Below, in pieces: positions 1-9,251 of a stretch of DNA of 48,877 bases. This DNA is from Deltaproteobacteria bacterium (lineage in GTDB: Bacteria; Myxococcota; Myxococcia; Myxococcales; 40CM-4-68-19). The notes beneath the pieces are model-generated. The model worked only from the letters and a program-made list of their open reading frames with translations, had not been told where the DNA came from and did not search any database. Within the stretch, counting starts at the first letter, position 1. Each line of letters begins with the position of its first letter. The translations under genes and the position numbers were made by a program. The stretch covers positions 1 to 48,877 of the forward strand of contig VBKL01000085.1 of NCBI GenBank assembly GCA_005879805.1, given 5' to 3'.

Positions 1-17
1 TCGAGCGCGCCTCGGCA

Positions 18-680
18 ATGCTCTTTCCGGACCGCTGCGGCGCGTGCTGGGAGGAGTGCGAAGGGCCGTTCTGCGAAACGTGCGCGGAGAGTCTCGTGCC
101 TACGCCGGCCGGATGCCCCGTCTGCGGCGAGCCGGCGGACGAGGCGCTCTTGCCCGCGCTTCGGCCGCGCAGGTGCGCACGCTGCCGGGAGCGGGCGCCG
201 CCCTTCGCGAAGGCGCGGGCGCCATATCTCCACGGCGGCCCGCTGGCCGAGGCCATCTGGAGACTGAAGTACGACGGCTGCGAGGAGCTGGCGCGGCCGC
301 TCGGGATGCTCTTCGACGGCTGCGAGGCGCCGCGATCGCGGCTCGTCGCGCCCATCCCGCTCCACGTCTCGCGGTTGCGGGAGCGCGGCTACGACCAGGC
401 GGCGCTGCTCGCCCGCGCGGCCGCGCAACGATTCGGTCTTCCCTACGCCGACCTCCTCCTACGTGCGCGTCCAACGAAGGCGCAGGTGGGACTCGACCGC
501 ACACGCCGCGAAACCAACGTGCGCGGCGCCTTCCGCGCCCGGCGGCCGGTTCCGGGCGCCCGCGTGTGCCTCGTCGATGATGTCCTGACCACTGGCGCAA
601 CCGCCGCCGAGGCCGCACGAGCGCTCCTCGCGGCGGGAGCGTCGAGCGTCGAGGTCCGGACGCTCGCCCGCGCGCCGTGA
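18..680 (+). CDS. comF: ComF family phosphoribosyltransferase-like protein
   Basis: 220 residues. The N-terminal third has paired CxxC motifs (CGAC near 8-11, CETC near 19-22, CPVCG near 33-37, CARC near 53-56), the zinc-ribbon start usual for ComF/GntX proteins. The C-terminal half is a type I phosphoribosyltransferase fold with the PRPP loop VCLVDDVLTTGAT near 184-196 and the preceding PIPLH and RGYDQA segments typical of ComF. The family is linked to DNA uptake in naturally competent bacteria; the exact reaction is not settled. The start at 18 is the first ATG visible and gives a full N-terminus, but the gene lies at the window edge, so an earlier start cannot be excluded. No competence genes lie nearby. 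Confidence 0.88.
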   Translation: MLFPDRCGACWEECEGPFCETCAESLVPTPAGCPVCGEPADEALLPALRPRRCARCRERAPPFAKARAPYLHGGPLAEAIWRLKYDGCEELARPLGMLFDGCEAPRSRLVAPIPLHVSRLRERGYDQAALLARAAAQRFGLPYADLLLRARPTKAQVGLDRTRRETNVRGAFRARRPVPGARVCLVDDVLTTGATAAEAARALLAAGASSVEVRTLARAP

Positions 681-703
681 CGACTCGGCAGGCTCTCTCG
701 TAA

Positions 704-727
704 ACGGGCGTACGAACCTCCGCCCGT
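704..727. terminator. hairpin after comF, weak terminator candidate
   Basis: ACGGGCG at 704-710 is exactly reverse-complementary to CGCCCGT at 721-727 with a 10-base loop, 24 bases after the comF stop. There is no run of T after it, so it may be only a weak or Rho-assisted terminator, or a leader structure of the next gene. Confidence 0.3.
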
Positions 728-835
728 AGAGGTGGCGATCGGCCGGGCGCTGCGCTAATCGATCCCGGAATGGGGCGGTGCGGCGAGTCGTTGCGATCTG
801 GGTCCCCGGTCGCCGTTCCCCCTTCTGGAGAGTTG

Positions 836-3800
836 ATGACGAGACGCGTCACCCTGCTTCTCGCAGCCCTGCCCGTAGCCGCGTTCGCCGCTCAAGTGGC
901 GCCTACCGAGGTCGCACCGGCCGACCGTGCCGGCGACGCCGCCCGGACGCTCTCCACCCGCATCCTCTCCGAGACCGATTCCGCCCGCGCCCTTCCCGAC
1001 CTCTTTCGCCTCTACGAGCTTCGCGAGGACGTCGCGGACCTCGGCATCCTCGCCTCGACGTTCGACGCCGTCGCCGCCGCTTCCCGCGCGCGCCCCGAGG
1101 CTCGCGCCACCGCGCTCGAGCTTCGCGCCCAGATCGCCCTCGCCCAGGCACAGCTTCCCGAAGCGCAGCGGATCACCACCCGCATCGCTCCCATCCGCGC
1201 CTTCAGCGTCATCGGCCCGTTCGACAACGAAGGCAGGGCTGGGTACTCGACGGCGTACGGACCCGAGGCGGACGGATTCGTCGCCTCGAAGCGGTACCCC
1301 GGCAAGGAGCACGAGGTCGGCTGGCGGGAGCTTTCTCCCAACACGGTTCCGCTCGGCTTCGTCGGTCTCTCTCGCGCCATCTCGCCCGACCAGAACGTCG
1401 CCGTCTATGCCGCGACCGTGGTGCGTTCGGACCGCGACCGCGCCGTCGTCTTCCACCTGGGAGCGAGCGGCGCGAGCAAGGTCTGGGTCGGCGGCCATCT
1501 CGTTCACGAGGATCCGGCGCTGCACCCGTCGAGGTTCGACCAGCAGGCCTTCGCCGCGCACCTTTCCGCCGGCGACAACCTGGTCCTGGTCAAGGTCGCG
1601 CACTCGGCCGGCCGCCTGGGATTCTCGCTCCGCCTCTGCGACGCGAAGGACGGCGATCGCCTCGCCCTCCACGCCCTGGAGCGCGCTTCCGAGGCCGCTC
1701 CGGGCGACCCCGAGATCGAGCTTCGCCTCGCGCGCTACGAGGATCGCGACGTCAACCGGCGCCGCGCCGCCCTGGAACGCGCCCGCGAGCGCGCGCCGCG
1801 CAACGTGGCGGTGCTCTGCGCTCTCTCCGGCGCTCGCCTGGAGAAGAACGACGGCTGGGGCGCGGTCGCCCTCGCGCAAGAGGCGGAAAAGATCGACCCC
1901 GCCTCGGCCGACGCGGCCCTCTCGCTCGCTCGCGCCTACGACGCCGTGGGCCTCAGCGCCCGGGCCGCCAACGTGCGGCTCGCCGCTGCCGAGCGCAGCC
2001 CGCAGCTTCCTCGCGCCCGCAAGGCCGCCGCCGCGGCGCACCGCCGATCCGGCCGCGCCACGCTCGCCGAGAACGATCTCCGCGCCGCGCTCCAGCTTCG
2101 CTTCGACGACGTCGAGGCGCGCGCCGAGCTGACCGGCCTCCTCCTCGACCGCGGCGATCTCGACGCCGCCCTGGCGCAGATCGCCGATACGGTCGCCCTC
2201 GAGCCTTCCGCGCTCGGACCGCGGCTCCGCGCCGCCGAGCTGCTCTCCGAGAACGGGCGCAAGGCCGAGGCCGACAAGGCCTACGCGGAGGCAGTCGATC
2301 TCGCTCCCGACGACTCCGACGTTCGCGAGGCGCTCGGCCGGCACCGGCTGCGCACGGGCGACGAGACCGCGGCGCTCGCGGCCTTCACCCGCTCGCTCTC
2401 GCTGCGCCCGCAGAACCCGAGCCTGCGCGAAGTGGTGCGCAGCATGCGCCCCGAGGAGCAGTACGCGACTCCGTACCTCGAGGACGCGGCCGCGCTCGCC
2501 AAGGAGCCTTCCGCCGCTTCCGGCGACGACACCGAGGTGCTCGCCGACGTGACGGTGACGCGGGTGTTCCCGAACGGTCTCTCCTCGCGCACGCGCCAGC
2601 TCGTCATCCGCGCCATGACCTCGCGCGGCGTCGATCAGGTCCGCTACCAGTCGCTCTCGTACTCGCCCGACCGGCAGGTGGTCCGCGTCGAGCGCGCCCG
2701 CATCCTGCGCAAGGACGGCACCATCCTCGAGGCGCGCAGCGAGGGCGAGCGCAACGTCAGCGAGCCCTGGTACGCGATGTATTACGACCTGCGGAACCGC
2801 CTCGTCGGCTTCCCGCAGCTCGAGCCGGGCGACTCGCTCGAGCTCGTCACGCGCCTGGACGACTCGGGGTCGAACTTCTTCGCCGACTACTTCGGCGACT
2901 TCGCCTACCTGCAGGGCGGGACCCGCCGCCGCATCTCCGAGTACGTGCTGCTCGGACCCCCGGGCCGCACTTTCTATGTGAGCGCCTCGCCCCTGCCCGG
3001 CCTCGTCCACACCGAGGGCAAGCTTGCGGATTCTGGGACGTTCCACCGATTCGTCGCGCGCGACGTGCCGCGCCTCACGGCCGAGCCGTCGATGCCCGGA
3101 TCGAGCGACCTCCTCGCCTACGTGCACGTCTCGACCTACGCGGACTGGGAAGGCGTCTCGCGCTTCTACTGGGGCATGGTCAAGGATCAGCTCCGCGTGA
3201 CGGACGAGATCCGCGCTGCCGCCAAGGAAGCGACGCGGAATGCGGGCGCCGACGAGGCCTCGCGCATCCGCGCCGTCTACGACTACGTCGTCTCGAACAC
3301 GCGCTACGTGGCGCTCGAGTTCGGCATCCACTCCTTCAAGCCGTACCCGGTCGAGACCATCCTCAGCCGCCGCTTCGGCGACTGCAAGGACAAGGCGTCG
3401 CTCATGCACGCCATGCTCGAGTCGCTCGGCATCGACTCGCGGCTCGTGCTCTTGCGCACCCGGCGGATGGGCAACCTCGATCGCGGCCCTGCCTCGCTCG
3501 CCGTCTTCGACCACGCCATCCTCTACGTTCCGAAGTACGACCTGTACCTGGACGGCACCGCCGAGTTCCACGGCTCTCGCGAGCTTCCGGGCGACGACCG
3601 CGGCGCGGACGCCCTCGTCATCGAACCGGACGGCCGGGGCGCGAAGCTGCGCCGCGTGCCGGAAGGCAAGGCCACCGACAACGTCGACGAGACGCAGGTA
3701 CGGGTGGGACTATCGGCCGACGGCAGCGCGTCGATCGATCTCACCGCCAAGGCGTCCGGGCCGTTCACCGCCGAGATGCGCAGGACCTTCGAGTCCCCCG

Positions 3801-4357
3801 ACGAGCGGAGCCGCCGCGCCGAGGAGCAGCTTTCGCGCACCACCTATCCGGGCGTGAAGATCACCTCGGTCGAAGTCTCCGATCCGCACGACATCGAGAG
3901 CGCCTTCGTCGCCAGGTTCAGCGGAACGGTGACAGGCTACGCCTCGAAAACGGGCAACGGCCTGCGATTCTCTCCTTTCGGCCAGCACCGGAGCTACGTC
4001 GAGTCGTACGCGCAGCTCTCGCGGCGCGCACTTCCCGAGCGCCTGCCGTCTGCGCAGCTTCTCACCGTGGGAGCCGAGATCGACCTGCCTTCCGGCTGGA
4101 CGGCCGTCTTGCCGGAGAACAGCGAGGAGTCGGGCCCGCACGGACGCTGGTCGCTGAGGTACGCGAAGGACGGCAACAAGGTGACGGCGAAGCTCGAGAT
4201 CGAACTCGCCTCCGGACAGGTCTCCCCGGACCAGTACGCCTCCTTCCGCTCCTTCCTCTCCCGCCTCGACGCGGTCGTCGCCCAGAGGATCGAAGCCTCT
4301 CCAGGCCCGAAGACTGCTTCCCTCGGAGGCGGTTCTCCAGCGACGGCAGGGTTCTAG
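836..4357 (+). CDS. exported TPR / DUF3857 / transglutaminase-like protein (intact triad)
   Basis: 1173 residues from the ATG at 836, preceded by GGAG at a good distance; an upstream in-frame ATG at 770 would put 22 odd residues in front of a clear signal peptide (MTRRVTLLLAALPVAAFAA), so 836 is preferred. After the signal comes a beta-rich region, then TPR-like helical repeats to about residue 540, a DUF3857 domain (about 560-740) and a transglutaminase-like domain with a complete apparent triad: Cys850 in GDCKDKA, His893 in FDHAI and Asp906 in LYLDGTA. A C-terminal beta domain follows. DUF3857 proteins are exported and mostly uncharacterised; crosslinking or peptidase activity in the periplasm is inferred from the triad. 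The next gene is a paralogue starting two bases after this stop, so the two are probably co-transcribed. Confidence 0.85.
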   Translation: MTRRVTLLLAALPVAAFAAQVAPTEVAPADRAGDAARTLSTRILSETDSARALPDLFRLYELREDVADLGILASTFDAVAAASRARPEARATALELRAQIALAQAQLPEAQRITTRIAPIRAFSVIGPFDNEGRAGYSTAYGPEADGFVASKRYPGKEHEVGWRELSPNTVPLGFVGLSRAISPDQNVAVYAATVVRSDRDRAVVFHLGASGASKVWVGGHLVHEDPALHPSRFDQQAFAAHLSAGDNLVLVKVAHSAGRLGFSLRLCDAKDGDRLALHALERASEAAPGDPEIELRLARYEDRDVNRRRAALERARERAPRNVAVLCALSGARLEKNDGWGAVALAQEAEKIDPASADAALSLARAYDAVGLSARAANVRLAAAERSPQLPRARKAAAAAHRRSGRATLAENDLRAALQLRFDDVEARAELTGLLLDRGDLDAALAQIADTVALEPSALGPRLRAAELLSENGRKAEADKAYAEAVDLAPDDSDVREALGRHRLRTGDETAALAAFTRSLSLRPQNPSLREVVRSMRPEEQYATPYLEDAAALAKEPSAASGDDTEVLADVTVTRVFPNGLSSRTRQLVIRAMTSRGVDQVRYQSLSYSPDRQVVRVERARILRKDGTILEARSEGERNVSEPWYAMYYDLRNRLVGFPQLEPGDSLELVTRLDDSGSNFFADYFGDFAYLQGGTRRRISEYVLLGPPGRTFYVSASPLPGLVHTEGKLADSGTFHRFVARDVPRLTAEPSMPGSSDLLAYVHVSTYADWEGVSRFYWGMVKDQLRVTDEIRAAAKEATRNAGADEASRIRAVYDYVVSNTRYVALEFGIHSFKPYPVETILSRRFGDCKDKASLMHAMLESLGIDSRLVLLRTRRMGNLDRGPASLAVFDHAILYVPKYDLYLDGTAEFHGSRELPGDDRGADALVIEPDGRGAKLRRVPEGKATDNVDETQVRVGLSADGSASIDLTAKASGPFTAEMRRTFESPDERSRRAEEQLSRTTYPGVKITSVEVSDPHDIESAFVARFSGTVTGYASKTGNGLRFSPFGQHRSYVESYAQLSRRALPERLPSAQLLTVGAEIDLPSGWTAVLPENSEESGPHGRWSLRYAKDGNKVTAKLEIELASGQVSPDQYASFRSFLSRLDAVVAQRIEASPGPKTASLGGGSPATAGF

Positions 4358-4359
4358 GG

Positions 4360-7300
4360 TTGCAGCGAGGCCCCGCGATCGTCGCGGCGGCCTTGTGCGC
4401 GATCGCATGCGCGCGAACCTCGCGCCCTGACGCCTCTACGGGCGCGGTCGATCCCCGCGAGCGGCTGCGCCGTGCGGACGCCGCGGCCTCCTCTGGCGCG
4501 ATGCAGGCCGTGCACGCGGGCCTGTTGCACTACCTGGTGGGATCCGACGTCGCGGCGGCGGAACCGCTCTTGCGCCGGGCGGCGATGGAAGGCCGGGGAG
4601 AGCCGGCCGCGCTCGCGCTGTGCGCCCTCGGAGACATCCTCGAGGATCGGCTCGACACGCTCGAGGCGCAGTCCGCCTGGACGCGCGCCCTGCTCGCTGC
4701 GCCCGAGTCACCGTTCGCGGAGTACGCCGCGAACCGGCTCCTGGAAGTGCAAGGCGACTCGCGAGAGCTCGACGACCGGATCCTGGCGATGGAATCGCAA
4801 GCGCCCGCGCGCCTCGCTCCCCGCGCCGCGCGGTTCTTGCGGGAGGCCGCCGCCCGCATCCACGGCTCCCGCGTGGGAGAGGAAAGCGCGCAAGTCGAGG
4901 CGGCGGCCTGGGCCCGCTTCGGCTCGTTGCAGCTCTGGCGCGTCGCTGGCCCCTTCGCTGCGCTCCGGCTCTTCGATCTACGCCGGCCGCTCGCGCTCGA
5001 CCGGCCGGACCGGGCGCGCGCCCCGGATCGCGGTCCAGCCGGCCCGACTTTCGAGCGCACCCTCGAATTTCCCGACGGCGATGCCGGACTCGAGCTGGAG
5101 CCCGGCGAAGGCGACGTCTACTACGCGGCCACCCGCGCCGTCGCTTCGCGGGGAGGAGACTACCTCGCCCTGGTCGAGGGAGCCGGGGCGCTGGAATTGC
5201 GCATCGACGGGACCGTGGTGATCTCGCGCACGCCCTACCCGCGCGACGTCCCGCGAGCGCAGGCCGTTCCCGTCTCGCTCACGAAAGGTCCGCACAACGT
5301 GCTGGTGCGCTGGAGTCGCCTGGAAGGCACGCGGTTCCGCGTCTCCCTGCTCCGAGGCGACGGGGCGCCGTCCGACGTGGAAGACGCGGCGCCCGCGGAG
5401 CTGACCGGGCAGCGCTTGCAAGGCGATTGTCCCCTCGGCTCCCTCTGCGTCGCGCGCCCAGCCTGGGAGGATCGAGCCTCGCTGCGCGGCTACGCGGAAA
5501 GGCTTTTGCGCGGTGATCCCGACGATCCGATCGCAGCGTGGCTGCTCGTGCGGGCGACGGTCGGCGACGATCGCGCGGCTGCCCGGTCCGCCGTGGCCCG
5601 CTTCGTGGCCGCGACCGCCTCGGGAGCGCCCGCCCTGCTGGTACGAGCGCAAGAGTCCCTCCGCGATCCGGAAGTGCCCGAGCGCCTCGGGCGGACGCAG
5701 GCACTCGCCGATCTGGCGGAAGCGACCCGGCGCGATCCGCTGCTCTTGCGCGGGCGTCTCACCGCCGCGGCGCTGCAGCGGGACTCGGAGCGATACGACG
5801 ATGCGGCCCGCGAGCTCGATCAAGCCGAGGCGGCGCTGCGAGCAAAGGTCCCGCCGGGCGCGGCGCCGCCCCCTCTGCCTCCGCGCCTCCTGCTCTCGCG
5901 CGCCCGCCTCCTCGATGCGCAGGGCAATCCGACGGCGGCCCGGATCCGCGCGGAGGCCGCGCTGCGGCAGGATCCGGGACGATGCGACGCGCGCTCGTTC
6001 CTCTATCAGATGGCCCGGCGCGAGGGTTCCCTCGCCGACCAGGACCGCTTCGCGGAACGGCTCCTCGGGTGCCCCGACGGGGCACAAACCCTGGCTTCGC
6101 TGTCCCGCGAGCGAGGGCGGCTGGATCGGAGCGAAGCACTCCTGACGGCGCTCGTGCGATCCCGGCCGGCGCAGCCCGCACGGTGGTTCTCGCTCGCCGA
6201 GATCCAGGCCGCCCGCAAGGAAATCGAGCCGGCGAAAGGGTCGCTGGAAAAGGCCGCACAGGTCGCCCCGCGCAGCGCGGAACCCTGGCGGCGTCTCGCC
6301 GGCGTCCTGGAAGGAAACGGCGAGGACGAAGCTGCGACCAACGCCCGCGGCCGCGCGCTCTCCCTTTCACCCGGCGATCTGCAGTTGCGCCGCCAGATCG
6401 CGCTCACCCGCGGCAGCCCGCCTCTGGCCTGGGCCGACCGCGACGGGCTCGCCCTCGCGAGCGACCCGGCGGTGAAGCTGCCCAAGGGCGCTTCGGCGGT
6501 CCGGCTCCTCGATCAGGGCGCCGTCGAGATCTACCCGGACGGCGGCGCGGTGGAACGGACCCACACCGTCGCGCGCGTTCTCGACAAGCGCGGCGTGGCG
6601 AAGTTCGGCGAGGCGCAGATTCCTGCCGACGCGCAGATCCTCCACCTGCGTACCATCAAGCCGGACGGCCGCACCCTGGAGCCCGAAACGATTCCGGGAA
6701 AGGAAGCCGCGACATTGCCCGGCCTCGCGGTCGGCGACGTGGTCGAGATCGACTATCTGCGCGGGATCGGGCCGCGTGGTCCGGACATGCCCGGGCTCGT
6801 CATCGGCGGATTCTTCTTCCGCGACGACGAGACGCCGATGCTGGAGAGCACCTACGAGGTCCGCGCACCGGCAAATCTGTCGCTCGAGGTCGATGCTCAT
6901 GGTCTGCCCGCCGAGCCGTTCCAGAAGCTCGCCACCCAGCAATCCTTCCGCAAGACGCTGCGCGACGTCCCGCCCCAGCCGCCCGAGCCGCACCAGCCCG
7001 GCGAGAGCGAAATCATGCCGTGGCTCCAGGTGGGGTACGGCGCGGGCCAGCCGAATCTCGTCCGCTCGATCGCCGATTGGGCGCTGTTGCGCGCCCGCCC
7101 GGGCAGCGCGAGCGACGACCTGGCGCGGAAGGCCGGCAAAGCAACGCCCCGCGAGACGGCGCGGGAGATCGTCCGCCTCGTCGCCGATGCGGTGCGCGGA
7201 CGGTCGGCCGGAACCGACTTCGCGACGCCCGCGGCGCACGTCCTCGCCCAGGGTCGCGGAAACCGCCTCGTCGTACTGAAGGCGGCCCTCACTTCGGCGA

Positions 7301-8190
7301 AGATCCCCTCCCACGTGGTGTTGGTCAGGCCGTTCAACCAGGATCCTTCGCCCTATCGTTTCCCTCGCGGCGAGCTCTACTCCTGGGCGGTCCTGCGCAT
7401 CGACCTCCCGGACGGCGCCGCCTTCGTCGATCCGGCGTACCGCCTGGCGCCTTTCGACGCGCTGCCGGCCTTCGCTCGTGGCCAGGACGCGTGGGTGGTG
7501 CCGGAGCCCGGCGAGGAGCCACAGCGGATCCGAACGCCGGAGGCGGAAGGGAGCACGGGAAGCGGCCGCCGCGTGACGTTCACCCTGAGCCTGGATGGCG
7601 AGGGAGGCGCGAGCGGCGAGGGCCGCGATGCGTATCTCGGTTTCGACGGAGCCAATCTCAAGGACGCCCTCGAGCGCCTCGACGAGCCCCAGCGCAAGCA
7701 GGCCATCGAGACGATGCTCGGGCGCGGTCTGCGCCGCGTGGAGCTGGAGAAGCTCACCCCTGAAGGCGAGGGCGAGCCCGGCACGCCGGCGGTCCTCCAC
7801 TACCAGCTCCGCGCGCAGGTGGCCCGGCGCGAGGGCGACCGCCTGATCGTCCCCGCTTCGCTTCTGGCCTCACGGCTTTCACGGCGCTTCGCGGAGAAGG
7901 CCGAACGGTCGTTGCCGCTCCTCGTCGACGCTCCGGAGAAGCTCGCGCTCACCACCCGGATCGCGCTCCCCGCGGGCGCTCATCTGCGCAGCGCACCGGC
8001 GCCGGTGACCATCGCGACCGAGCAAGGGCGGTTCCGCTGGAGCGCGCGGGAAAGCGAAGGAGCGCTGCTCGTCGAGGAGGAACTGGACATTCCGCAGCAG
8101 CGCATCGCGCCGGATCGGTACCCTGCGTTCGCCGCGCTCTGCAGGAAGGTCGATGAGGCGGAGGCGCAAGACCTGGTGATCGGCCCGTGA
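4360..8190 (+). CDS. TPR / DUF3857 / degenerate transglutaminase-like lipoprotein
   Basis: 1276 residues if translation starts at the TTG at 4360, two bases after the upstream stop. That start gives a short hydrophobic leader ending in CAIAC, a plausible though not ideal lipobox. Without it the next good start is the ATG at 4501. The architecture follows the upstream paralogue: helical repeats, an internal beta domain, more TPRs (about 450-670), DUF3857 (about 700-880) and a transglutaminase-like domain near 950-1040. Alignment by eye shows the catalytic Cys position is Arg (AQGRGNRLVVLK instead of GDCKDKASLM) and the His position is Trp (YSWAVLRI instead of FDHAILYV), while the Asp is kept (FVDPAYR). 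It is therefore probably a non-catalytic partner or scaffold of the first protein. The long frame remains open far upstream, but that part is a shadow of the preceding gene. Confidence 0.75.
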   Translation: MQRGPAIVAAALCAIACARTSRPDASTGAVDPRERLRRADAAASSGAMQAVHAGLLHYLVGSDVAAAEPLLRRAAMEGRGEPAALALCALGDILEDRLDTLEAQSAWTRALLAAPESPFAEYAANRLLEVQGDSRELDDRILAMESQAPARLAPRAARFLREAAARIHGSRVGEESAQVEAAAWARFGSLQLWRVAGPFAALRLFDLRRPLALDRPDRARAPDRGPAGPTFERTLEFPDGDAGLELEPGEGDVYYAATRAVASRGGDYLALVEGAGALELRIDGTVVISRTPYPRDVPRAQAVPVSLTKGPHNVLVRWSRLEGTRFRVSLLRGDGAPSDVEDAAPAELTGQRLQGDCPLGSLCVARPAWEDRASLRGYAERLLRGDPDDPIAAWLLVRATVGDDRAAARSAVARFVAATASGAPALLVRAQESLRDPEVPERLGRTQALADLAEATRRDPLLLRGRLTAAALQRDSERYDDAARELDQAEAALRAKVPPGAAPPPLPPRLLLSRARLLDAQGNPTAARIRAEAALRQDPGRCDARSFLYQMARREGSLADQDRFAERLLGCPDGAQTLASLSRERGRLDRSEALLTALVRSRPAQPARWFSLAEIQAARKEIEPAKGSLEKAAQVAPRSAEPWRRLAGVLEGNGEDEAATNARGRALSLSPGDLQLRRQIALTRGSPPLAWADRDGLALASDPAVKLPKGASAVRLLDQGAVEIYPDGGAVERTHTVARVLDKRGVAKFGEAQIPADAQILHLRTIKPDGRTLEPETIPGKEAATLPGLAVGDVVEIDYLRGIGPRGPDMPGLVIGGFFFRDDETPMLESTYEVRAPANLSLEVDAHGLPAEPFQKLATQQSFRKTLRDVPPQPPEPHQPGESEIMPWLQVGYGAGQPNLVRSIADWALLRARPGSASDDLARKAGKATPRETAREIVRLVADAVRGRSAGTDFATPAAHVLAQGRGNRLVVLKAALTSAKIPSHVVLVRPFNQDPSPYRFPRGELYSWAVLRIDLPDGAAFVDPAYRLAPFDALPAFARGQDAWVVPEPGEEPQRIRTPEAEGSTGSGRRVTFTLSLDGEGGASGEGRDAYLGFDGANLKDALERLDEPQRKQAIETMLGRGLRRVELEKLTPEGEGEPGTPAVLHYQLRAQVARREGDRLIVPASLLASRLSRRFAEKAERSLPLLVDAPEKLALTTRIALPAGAHLRSAPAPVTIATEQGRFRWSARESEGALLVEEELDIPQQRIAPDRYPAFAALCRKVDEAEAQDLVIGP

Positions 8191-8310
8191 GTCGCCGCGG
8201 AGAGTGCCGTCGTTTCTTTGGCATCCATGAAGCTCGGGCTCCTGCTACGTTGATCCTCGATGCCCTGGAGATCGCCCACTGAAGACGACACCGACGACGT
8301 TCCTGTAACA

Positions 8311-8637
8311 ATGAATCGATTTGATGCCGCGATAGCCCTACTCAAGCCACATTGGAAGGGTCCCGCCCCACTCGACTCCTTCCGCGAGATCGATGTAGTC
8401 GAATCATCGCTTGGGCAGCATCTCCCAGCAGACTTCAAAGCATTCCATCAGTTCGTTTCGGGCGGCGGAGAGGCCGTGCTTCCGAGAGGTCGGCTCAAGC
8501 TCTACCGAATGGCAGATCTGCAAACGCGAGACCGCAATCGCGCTTCCTGCTCTTATCCCGTCCTGGCTCAACCGCTGAGGGTTAGCCCTTCGACCCGCTC
8601 GAAATGCTTCCGATTGCGAGTGAGCAGGAGTCCCTGA
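8311..8637 (+). pseudogene. truncated SMI1/KNR4-like (immunity-type) reading frame
   Basis: A frame beginning MNRFDAAIALLKPHWKG (ATG 8311; an ATG at 8260 would add 17 residues) resembles the N-terminal half of SMI1/KNR4 domains: a helix with ESSLGQHLPADFKAFHQF followed by GGG. About 85 residues look genuine. The remaining C-terminal part is antisense to the vapC toxin gene and has no family character. SMI1/KNR4 domains are usually 130-150 residues and often act as immunity proteins to polymorphic toxins. The base composition is less GC-biased than its neighbours, as expected for acquired DNA. It is probably a remnant cut off when the toxin-antitoxin pair arrived, though a short functional protein is not excluded. 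Confidence 0.5.
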
Positions 8638-8951
8638 TTCGCGATACAAACCGCGGCGATCATGTAGTCGGCCATCCCGATGGACTGTCCGTGGCTCTCG
8701 AGCTGGATTCGGATGTCGGCGGCGATCCGGGCCTCCTCCGCGCCGAAAGGAAGGATGATTACGGCTTCAAGGAGAGCATCCACGGATTTCCGCTGTTTCG
8801 TCGAATGTGCGCCGGACCGGATTTCGAACGACGTGATCGCCGTGGTCGCCAACGACCGGGACTCCAGCTCGAGCGCAACATGCCTCGCGCCTTCTCCGTG
8901 GCCGCGTAGGAAATCGATGAGAACGTCCGAGTCGGCGATGATCACCGCCAC
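8568..8951 (-). CDS. vapC: VapC-type PIN-domain ribonuclease toxin
   Basis: 127 residues from a GTG start. The PIN-domain acidic residues are all visible: Asp7 (with Asp9) in IADSDVLIDFL, Glu43 in SFEIRSG, Asp95 in GMADYMIAA, and the Asn113 region TRNRKHF near the end. PIN toxins cleave RNA, often initiator tRNA or rRNA, in a metal-dependent reaction, and are silenced by the partner antitoxin. The start overlaps the end of the upstream vapB gene by 10 bases, the usual arrangement for translational coupling. The 3' end is antisense to the end of the SMI1-like frame. Confidence 0.92.
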   Translation of the reverse strand: MAVIIADSDVLIDFLRGHGEGARHVALELESRSLATTAITSFEIRSGAHSTKQRKSVDALLEAVIILPFGAEEARIAADIRIQLESHGQSIGMADYMIAAVCIANQGLLLTRNRKHFERVEGLTLSG

Positions 8952-9181
8952 CGCTCACGCACTCGCTTGACCGCGGCCTCGAGCCCGTCGGCCTCCTCGT
9001 CGCTGAAGCTCCCCCGCAGTTTGAGGGCCCGCGCGACAATCTCCCGCTTGGCACGATGGTGCTGGATGTAGACGTCGATCGCTTCACGGACGATGCTGGA
9101 GAAACCTTTTTCGCCTCGTTGCGCGGCGAGCTTGAGAAGCTCCGCGCGCTGCCGATCGTCGATCTCTACGGTGGTCCGCAC
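8942..9181 (-). CDS. vapB: VapB-type ribbon-helix-helix antitoxin
   Basis: 79 residues, GTG start at 9181. The N-terminus MRTTVEIDDRQRAELLKLAA has the strand-helix pattern of a ribbon-helix-helix DNA-binding domain (residues about 1-45). The charged C-terminal half (EEADGLEAAVKRVRERWR) would wrap the toxin. It is expected to neutralise VapC and, with it, repress the shared promoter. No Shine-Dalgarno is visible before the GTG; a promoter-like pair just upstream would place the transcript start almost at the GTG, so translation may be leaderless. Confidence 0.88.
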   Translation of the reverse strand: MRTTVEIDDRQRAELLKLAAQRGEKGFSSIVREAIDVYIQHHRAKREIVARALKLRGSFSDEEADGLEAAVKRVRERWR

Positions 9182-9187
9182 GCGCTA

Positions 9188-9216
9188 AACGTACATGCAT
9201 GTGCATGTCGAGGCAA
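9188..9216 (-). promoter_or_regulatory. vapBC promoter with palindromic operator candidate
   Basis: On the minus strand TTGCCT (9216-9211) and TACGTT (9193-9188) are separated by exactly 17 bases, and the GTG of vapB begins 6 bases after the -10-like box. The perfect palindrome ACATGCATGT (9193-9202), plus a further GCATGT (9203-9208), occupies the spacer. This is where an autoregulatory VapB ribbon-helix-helix dimer would be expected to bind. Confidence 0.4.
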
Positions 9217-9251
9217 GCCCTTCTCGGGCTTCGGCTCGCTCGGCGAGCGTG

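Noticed and set aside
755-3571. Very long open frame (about 938 codons) on the minus strand
   Set aside because: Lies wholly antisense to the DUF3857/transglutaminase-like gene; composition is Arg/Glu/Gly/Val-rich shadow typical of GC-rich DNA with no domain.
778-4359. Upstream 1190 codons of the second DUF3857 gene's open frame
   Set aside because: Out-of-frame shadow of the first gene, Arg/Pro-rich; the real protein starts near 4360 with a lipoprotein-like leader.
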